Source: Pseudoxanthomonas sp.
GTDB taxonomy: Bacteria; Pseudomonadota; Gammaproteobacteria; Xanthomonadales; Xanthomonadaceae
NCBI RefSeq assembly: GCF_035999195.1
Contig: NZ_DASYGY010000007.1
Span: 62,001 to 126,000 of the forward strand
Length of the DNA: 64,000 bases
Direction: 5' to 3'
Shown: positions 60,223-64,000 of the stretch, piece by piece
How the letters are laid out: the number at the start of each line of letters is the position of its first letter
Position numbering within the stretch: position 1 is the stretch's first letter
Position numbers and translations under genes: made by a program
The notes under the pieces: model-generated
What the model was told of the DNA's origin: nothing
What the model saw: only the letters and a program-made list of their open reading frames with translations
Database searches by the model: none

Positions 60223-60427
60223 TGTCGACCTCCTCGTCATCCTTTTCGCCTAATACTTCATCAAAGGCTTCCCATAGGCCATGACGACGCTGCATCGTGC
60301 TCTTATCAACCACCTCTTCGACGAGGCGGCGGAGGCTTTCGATCGGCAAGCCAATCTGGCGGCAGTGCTTACGAATCAGCTTCTTCCCCGCGTCCTGCGC
60401 GAAGAGTGTTACGACATCACGTGGCAT
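60212..60427 (-). CDS. Dnd-associated small protein, 71 residues
   Basis: This small charged helical protein (HCRQIGLPIESLRRLVEEVV, STMQRRHGLWEAFDEVLG) sits between dndC and dndD. GGGGGA lies six bases before ATG at 60427. It ends in an acidic tail and overlaps dndD. Similar short proteins are often encoded between dndC and dndD in DNA-modification loci; their function is unknown. Confidence 0.7.
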   Translation of the reverse strand: MPRDVVTLFAQDAGKKLIRKHCRQIGLPIESLRRLVEEVVDKSTMQRRHGLWEAFDEVLGEKDDEEVDSAS

Positions 60428-60446
60428 TGAAATCCCCCAAGTATCC

Positions 60447-61604
60447 TTACTTCAAGCCGGCAATAGCGCGATCGCCATCGACTGACCAAGTAGCGAACAT
60501 GCTTGCGTCTTCTGCCCAAATTTCTCGAATTCGCGTCACTTCGCCTTCCTCTATGAGCTTGCACTTCATTTGGTGCTCCAAATCAAGCACTCGATCTAAA
60601 ATCTCTTGGCGGGTTTCTAGCGTAAACGGGCCGGGAATAAAGACTCCGTCATTGGTTACGGTCAAACGGCCATTCCGGCGCCGCGCCATTCTGCGTTGCG
60701 GATCATCTCGTATTGATGCCAGCCAATCACGGAATTCAACCAGTGGAGTGAACTCCCCATATCCCGCCTCCACAAACCCCATCAGACTCTTGTCCTTCTC
60801 CACCACCGTGCAGGTCCAGCAACCGAACCGAGAGGATGAGGTCCCGCAAGCAGGTGCATCGTCCTGGGATAGGACTGTAGGGCACTCTGCAGCCCCTGCG
60901 TCCATGTAAAGCTTGATAAGAGCGCCGTGCGTTCCACCCCATGGCGGCGGATTAAATGCCAAGAACTCCCACACCTCATCTGTGGACAACTCCACGATGG
61001 GTCGGAAGACCATGCAATTCAAAAGGTCGTTGTGCCGATTCAGGCGCTCGCCATTGTCGTAGCGAGCAACAGTTGCGGCCCGGGTTGAACTCTCGGAGCG
61101 CCTGACGCCCAACAGGAGAATTACCTCGCCAGCAGCAGCTGCCTGCTCGCGAATGTAGCGGCTCGTGGGCTGAATCTTCATGCGATCCGTGCACCACCGG
61201 AAAGACCGGTTGGGCGGTGGATAGCCACGGCCTACCATGTTGACCCAGAACGTCGCGTCTGCGTCAGGGCGAGTGGTAACCACTCGTATCGGCATCCGCC
61301 ACGCACTCGCGGCGTGGTCGATTTCAGATTGGACGGCCGCGATATGCGTGATGACCAACGGACTCTCGACCAACGTATCGTTGGACACGATGTGAACCTC
61401 TCGGGTCCGCTCGTGCGGGGCGAGAGACATCAGGACGTCGAAAACTAGGTGCGCGACCAAGGTGCTGTCTTTACCACCCGAGAAGCCGATTATCCAGGGA
61501 TGTTGATGATCCGCCAGGTATTCATCACGGATATCTTGTTGAATTAGCTTGATTTTTTCCCCAAGCGCGGGATCCATCTTCGGACGGGGGCGTGCAATGC
61601 TCAT
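60447..61604 (-). CDS. dndC: DNA phosphorothioation sulfurtransferase DndC
   Basis: The 385-residue enzyme of the PAPS-reductase/ATP-pyrophosphatase group has the PP-loop SGGKDST (42-48). It has a WCTDRMKIQPTSRYI stretch and GVRRSESSTRAA. Four cysteines at 241, 253, 262 and 265 (CGTSSSRFGCWTC) are suited to hold the Fe-S cluster of DndC. It activates DNA and transfers sulfur to make Rp-phosphorothioate linkages. I use ATG at 61604; a GTG at 61670, close to the XRE stop, is an alternative. No dndA is adjacent, so a chromosomal IscS probably supplies sulfur. Confidence 0.92.
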   Translation of the reverse strand: MSIARPRPKMDPALGEKIKLIQQDIRDEYLADHQHPWIIGFSGGKDSTLVAHLVFDVLMSLAPHERTREVHIVSNDTLVESPLVITHIAAVQSEIDHAASAWRMPIRVVTTRPDADATFWVNMVGRGYPPPNRSFRWCTDRMKIQPTSRYIREQAAAAGEVILLLGVRRSESSTRAATVARYDNGERLNRHNDLLNCMVFRPIVELSTDEVWEFLAFNPPPWGGTHGALIKLYMDAGAAECPTVLSQDDAPACGTSSSRFGCWTCTVVEKDKSLMGFVEAGYGEFTPLVEFRDWLASIRDDPQRRMARRRNGRLTVTNDGVFIPGPFTLETRQEILDRVLDLEHQMKCKLIEEGEVTRIREIWAEDASMFATWSVDGDRAIAGLK

Positions 61605-61674
61605 GGCAGGATTGTCGCATAGGGTGGGACTTCCAACGTGGCTCAAGGGCCGCTCAGAGGCTTCCGCCACGAAG

Positions 61675-61995
61675 CTAGGTCTCGCCTCGTAACTTCTTGG
61701 CCAAGTTCGCCTTCTCTTTTGGCGAGAGGCGTGACAGCTCCAGGATGATTGTCGCGGTCACCTCATCTTCTGCTACCAAGAACGCCGTCGGCACCCCCAG
61801 TGTCTGTGCCAGCCTCCCCAGGCCATCCAAATCGATACCGCTGACCTCCGTCTCGTAGCGATTGACCCTGCTGCTTGCCAGCTTCTTATCGAGCCCCATA
61901 AGGACCCCCAAAGCACGCTGACTGGCGATGCCACGGAGCTCTCGCGCCTGCTTTAGCCGAGCGGCAAACAATGATCGGGGGGAGGCTTCTGGCAC
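61675..61995 (-). CDS. XRE-family transcriptional regulator
   Basis: The 106-residue protein has an N-terminal helix-turn-helix (ARLKQARELRGIASQRALG, then SRVNRYETEVSGIDLDGLGR). A helical C-terminal tail follows (ELSRLSPKEKANLAKKL). The start is GTG at 61995. It lies just upstream of dndC on the same strand and may control the operon. The divergent spacer to 62102 is short (about 106 bases) and should hold its operator. Confidence 0.88.
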   Translation of the reverse strand: MPEASPRSLFAARLKQARELRGIASQRALGVLMGLDKKLASSRVNRYETEVSGIDLDGLGRLAQTLGVPTAFLVAEDEVTATIILELSRLSPKEKANLAKKLRGET

Positions 61996-62101
61996 GTGAA
62001 CGGCAATTGAAAAGTCGATTCAACAGCATGACGCGGTCCCTCAATGCATGGCAGACTCTTCATGAAATGTAGCACCCTCCAGACAGACTACAGGGGATTT
62101 C

Positions 62102-62857
62102 ATGATGAAGAGCTTGAAAAGGATGGCGGCCAGCATGGCCGCTGCGTTGCTTCTGGCCCCTTTGCTGGCCTTGGCCCAGGACCTGTCCACCCAGAAGCCC
62201 GGCTTCTTCCGGCAACTGGGCGACAGCCTGAAAGACGCTGGGGAGCGAATGGTGGGGGCCAAGCCCCGCTCCGGCACCCGAGCCCACGCAGGCCCGCTCT
62301 ACACCCCCATCAGCGGCGCCGGCCGCATCAATGGTCTTTACAAGAACGAAGACCACCAGCAGGCCCAACTCGGCCGCCTGGACTGGCCCCGGGTGGCGCT
62401 CAGCTTCAAGGAATGGGGAGCGTCCCTGCCTTGCTGGACCGTGGAAGCCCGGATCTGGACCAGCGCAACCGCATCTACCACCGAGACCTTCCAGGCTTGC
62501 GCCGATGCCCCGCTCGCCATCCGGGACGATCTGGGCGAAGAAGCGGAGCTCAACGACAACGCCCGGACCAAGGCGACGGCTGATCTCATGGTGGGCCTGC
62601 GGGTTCGCCCTGGGAAGCCGAACACCGGCGACCAGCGCACCAGCGGCCCTAACCCACCCCGCGAGCCCTTCAACGTCACCACGTCACGGGATGGGGTGGC
62701 CGAGCAGGCCCGGAAGGTCGCACTCAGCGCGGCGTGGGTCTCGGGCTACCTGCGAGCAGAAGACCTCTACCCGGGCCCCTCAGGAATCCTCACGCCTTTT
62801 CGAGACGTCCGCATGTGGATCGGTGGGTTTGACCCGGCCGGCAATCGCGACAAATGA
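62102..62857 (+). CDS. Secreted hypothetical island protein
   Basis: The 251-residue protein has a signal peptide (MAASMAAALLLAPLLALAQ). The mature part has two Cys (SLPCWTVEARIW, ETFQACADAPLAI), which might form a disulfide, and a Gly/Pro/Trp-rich C-terminal part. No family is recognised. GGGGA is five bases before ATG. It is the first of three plus-strand genes for envelope proteins, divergent from the XRE-dnd operon. GC content is high again compared with the dnd genes. Confidence 0.75.
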   Translation: MMKSLKRMAASMAAALLLAPLLALAQDLSTQKPGFFRQLGDSLKDAGERMVGAKPRSGTRAHAGPLYTPISGAGRINGLYKNEDHQQAQLGRLDWPRVALSFKEWGASLPCWTVEARIWTSATASTTETFQACADAPLAIRDDLGEEAELNDNARTKATADLMVGLRVRPGKPNTGDQRTSGPNPPREPFNVTTSRDGVAEQARKVALSAAWVSGYLRAEDLYPGPSGILTPFRDVRMWIGGFDPAGNRDK

Positions 62858-62892
62858 CCGCTCTGCCCCTATTACTCAACAAGGAAGAGACC

Positions 62893-63216
62893 ATGACCAT
62901 CTTTCGAAACGCCGCCCTCGCCCTCTCCGCAGCCCTGATCTTGACCGCCTGCAGCAGCAATGAGCCCTCTGAAAGCGATGCCAAGAAAGCCATCACCGCA
63001 AAGTTCGAAGGGGCCATGGGCAGCGCCGTCCAGGTCACGGAATACCGCGACTTCGCCTTGAGTGGCTGCCGACAATCGGAGACGGCGGACGGAGTCGTCT
63101 GCGACGTGGGCGGTTCCATCGTGCTGGATATTGCCGGAACGTCCCAGGTTCGGCCGTTCACGGAGCCGGTCCGGTTCTCGAAGGCGTCGGGCACTTGGAC
63201 GGCGCACAGGCCCTGA
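62893..63216 (+). CDS. Hypothetical lipoprotein
   Basis: The 107-residue protein has a lipobox at ILTACSS (signal FRNAALALSAALILTAC), so it should be lipidated on that Cys. The small mature domain has two more Cys (LSGCRQSETADGVVCDVGG), suggesting a disulfide. AGGAAGAG precedes ATG at 62893. It lies 35 bases after the preceding secreted protein gene and eight bases before the next gene. Function is unknown. Confidence 0.75.
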   Translation: MTIFRNAALALSAALILTACSSNEPSESDAKKAITAKFEGAMGSAVQVTEYRDFALSGCRQSETADGVVCDVGGSIVLDIAGTSQVRPFTEPVRFSKASGTWTAHRP

Positions 63217-63223
63217 TACGCCC

Positions 63224-63544
63224 ATGACCTACTACGCCCCCACACCTACCGTTTCGATGATGACCCCGCAGGCACGGTTCACGCTGTGCTTCTGCGTCGC
63301 CGTCCTGCTGACGGGGCCGTTTGGCCTCGTCATCGGGCCGGTGCTCTCACGCCTTCTTCGGAGGCGCGCGGAGCGCCTCCATCCCTTAGCTGCGGCTCAA
63401 GCCCAACAACGTAGTGCAGGCCACTTCAACGTCGGCCAGATCTGGGCCATCACTGCGTGCGGCCTTATGGGGCTGATCGGAGCGCTTGTCATGCTACCTA
63501 CGATCTTTTTCGTGCTCCTTGGAATTTTCGGCTCAGCATCCTGA
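63224..63544 (+). CDS. Small hypothetical membrane protein
   Basis: The 106-residue protein has two membrane segments (LCFCVAVLLTGPFGLVIGPVL and ITACGLMGLIGALVMLPTIF region), joined by a basic loop (LLRRRAERLHPLAAA). ATG at 63224 follows the lipoprotein stop by seven bases. No family is recognised. The operon ends at a hairpin at 63575. Confidence 0.7.
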   Translation: MTYYAPTPTVSMMTPQARFTLCFCVAVLLTGPFGLVIGPVLSRLLRRRAERLHPLAAAQAQQRSAGHFNVGQIWAITACGLMGLIGALVMLPTIFFVLLGIFGSAS

Positions 63545-63574
63545 GACGAACACGGTCCCCGATCGTGAAATGAG

Positions 63575-63598
63575 AAGAGGCCCCATCTGGGGCCTCTT
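63575..63598. terminator. Hairpin between convergent genes
   Basis: AAGAGGCCCC and GGGGCCTCTT form a perfect ten-base-pair stem around a four-base loop. T-runs are weak on both strands, so termination may be partial. Confidence 0.7.
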
Positions 63599-63618
63599 GC
63601 TCAACATGGTTGCGGTGC

Positions 63619-64000
63619 TTATCCCGGAAACTTCGGGAACTTCTCCCCAGGGTGCCGCGCCTTCCACTCCTTGTAGGCCGCAGTTCCTTCCCAAGCCGTA
63701 AAGGACCTCGGTGGACGCCCCCGGCCACTCCAGGTCTCCTGCGTGTGGGGTAGCCAGTATTTCGGCGCGACCTCTTTGGTCCCGGCTTCCTTCTTCGCCT
63801 TTGCTGGGCTACTTGCACCCACGGCCGCCACGAGCTCCGCTTTCTGCTTAGCGCTGAAATGCTGCCCGTATTGGCCAAGCAAGTTCATGACCTCGGCGAA
63901 GGCATCGGCCGCTTGCTGCTGGCGGAGCTGGCTCTCCTGCTCTTCAAGCCTGCGAAGCTCTTCTTCCAGTTTGGCCTTGGCGGTGGCGATGGAGTCCAGG
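63619..64000 (-). CDS. H-NS-like nucleoid protein, N-terminus cut by window edge
   Basis: The frame is open from the right edge to the stop at 63619, about 126 residues of an incomplete protein. The N-terminal part is a coiled coil (KAKLEEELRRLEEQESQLRQ). The C-terminus contains the H-NS DNA-binding motif TWSGRGRPPRSF. It should bind A+T-rich DNA and may silence the island's genes. An internal ATG at 63888 would remove the coiled coil, so the true start lies past 64000. Confidence 0.85.
   Translation of the reverse strand, partial: LDSIATAKAKLEEELRRLEEQESQLRQQQAADAFAEVMNLLGQYGQHFSAKQKAELVAAVGASSPAKAKKEAGTKEVAPKYWLPHTQETWSGRGRPPRSFTAWEGTAAYKEWKARHPGEKFPKFPG

Noticed and set aside
48535..64000. 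Search for a second copy of the tRNA-Ser 3' end as right attachment site
   Set aside because: No repeat of the TTCGAATCCCCCTCTCTCCG region was seen up to the edge. The right end must lie beyond the window or be too degenerate to see.
48619..64000. Island considered as a prophage
   Set aside because: Besides integrases there are no capsid, tail, terminase or lysis genes; relaxase and oriT point to a mobilizable element.

Overview
Organism. The window is high-GC chromosomal DNA with the gene orders of the Xanthomonadaceae (Xanthomonas/Stenotrophomonas/Pseudoxanthomonas/Lysobacter group). Examples are rpoE-rseA-mucD-lepA-lepB-DUF4845-rnc-era-recO, yceD-rpmF-fabH-fabD-fabG-acpP-fabF-pabB-mltG-tmk-holB-pilZ, and dnaX-ybaB-recR. 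The genus cannot be fixed from the sequence alone.

Core region, 1-48540. Most genes lie on the minus strand in translationally coupled operons, many with ATGA, GTGA or TGATG overlaps. From the left there is a cut-off small protein, a secreted amidohydrolase, an FAD monooxygenase and cspA with its own promoter. Next come a purine-salvage/wall-recycling operon (nagZ-hpt-methylthioinosine phosphorylase), an Fe-S (6-4) photolyase coupled to a DUF2256 protein, a CYTH protein and rlmD. An orphan receiver-Hpt protein follows. Then come the recO/era/rnc/lepB/lepA operon and the envelope-stress operon rpoE-rseA-mucD, with fadB divergent from rpoE. After a group of small accessory genes (GNAT, esterase, pseudouridine synthase, topoisomerase IB) come the fatty-acid-synthesis/replication operon, maf, a membrane glycosyltransferase, and a MoxR-DUF58-TgpA cluster. 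The core ends with slp, hinT, recR-ybaB-dnaX and a tRNA-Ser(GGA) gene. Short GATTCG-type heptamer arrays and a palindromic intergenic element punctuate the spacers.

Island, from tRNA-Ser (48442-48534) past the right edge. A tyrosine integrase directly follows the tRNA gene. A MobA/MobL relaxase follows, with an IncQ-like oriT in front of it and a divergent TraD-like accessory gene. This is the layout of an integrative mobilizable element. Its A+T-richer cargo has two parts. One is a membrane-protein/DGQHR-protein pair. The other is a DNA phosphorothioation (Dnd) operon on the minus strand: XRE regulator, dndC, a 71-aa protein, dndD, and a gene joining a DndE-like domain to a HerA/FtsK-type ATPase. 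A second tyrosine recombinase sits between the two cargo blocks. Three small envelope proteins and an H-NS-like protein, cut by the window edge, follow. No dndA and no dndFGH are present in the window, and no right attachment site was found.

The most interesting item is this Dnd variant with its DndE-HerA fusion, carried on a mobilizable element that seems to have IncQ-type transfer functions.
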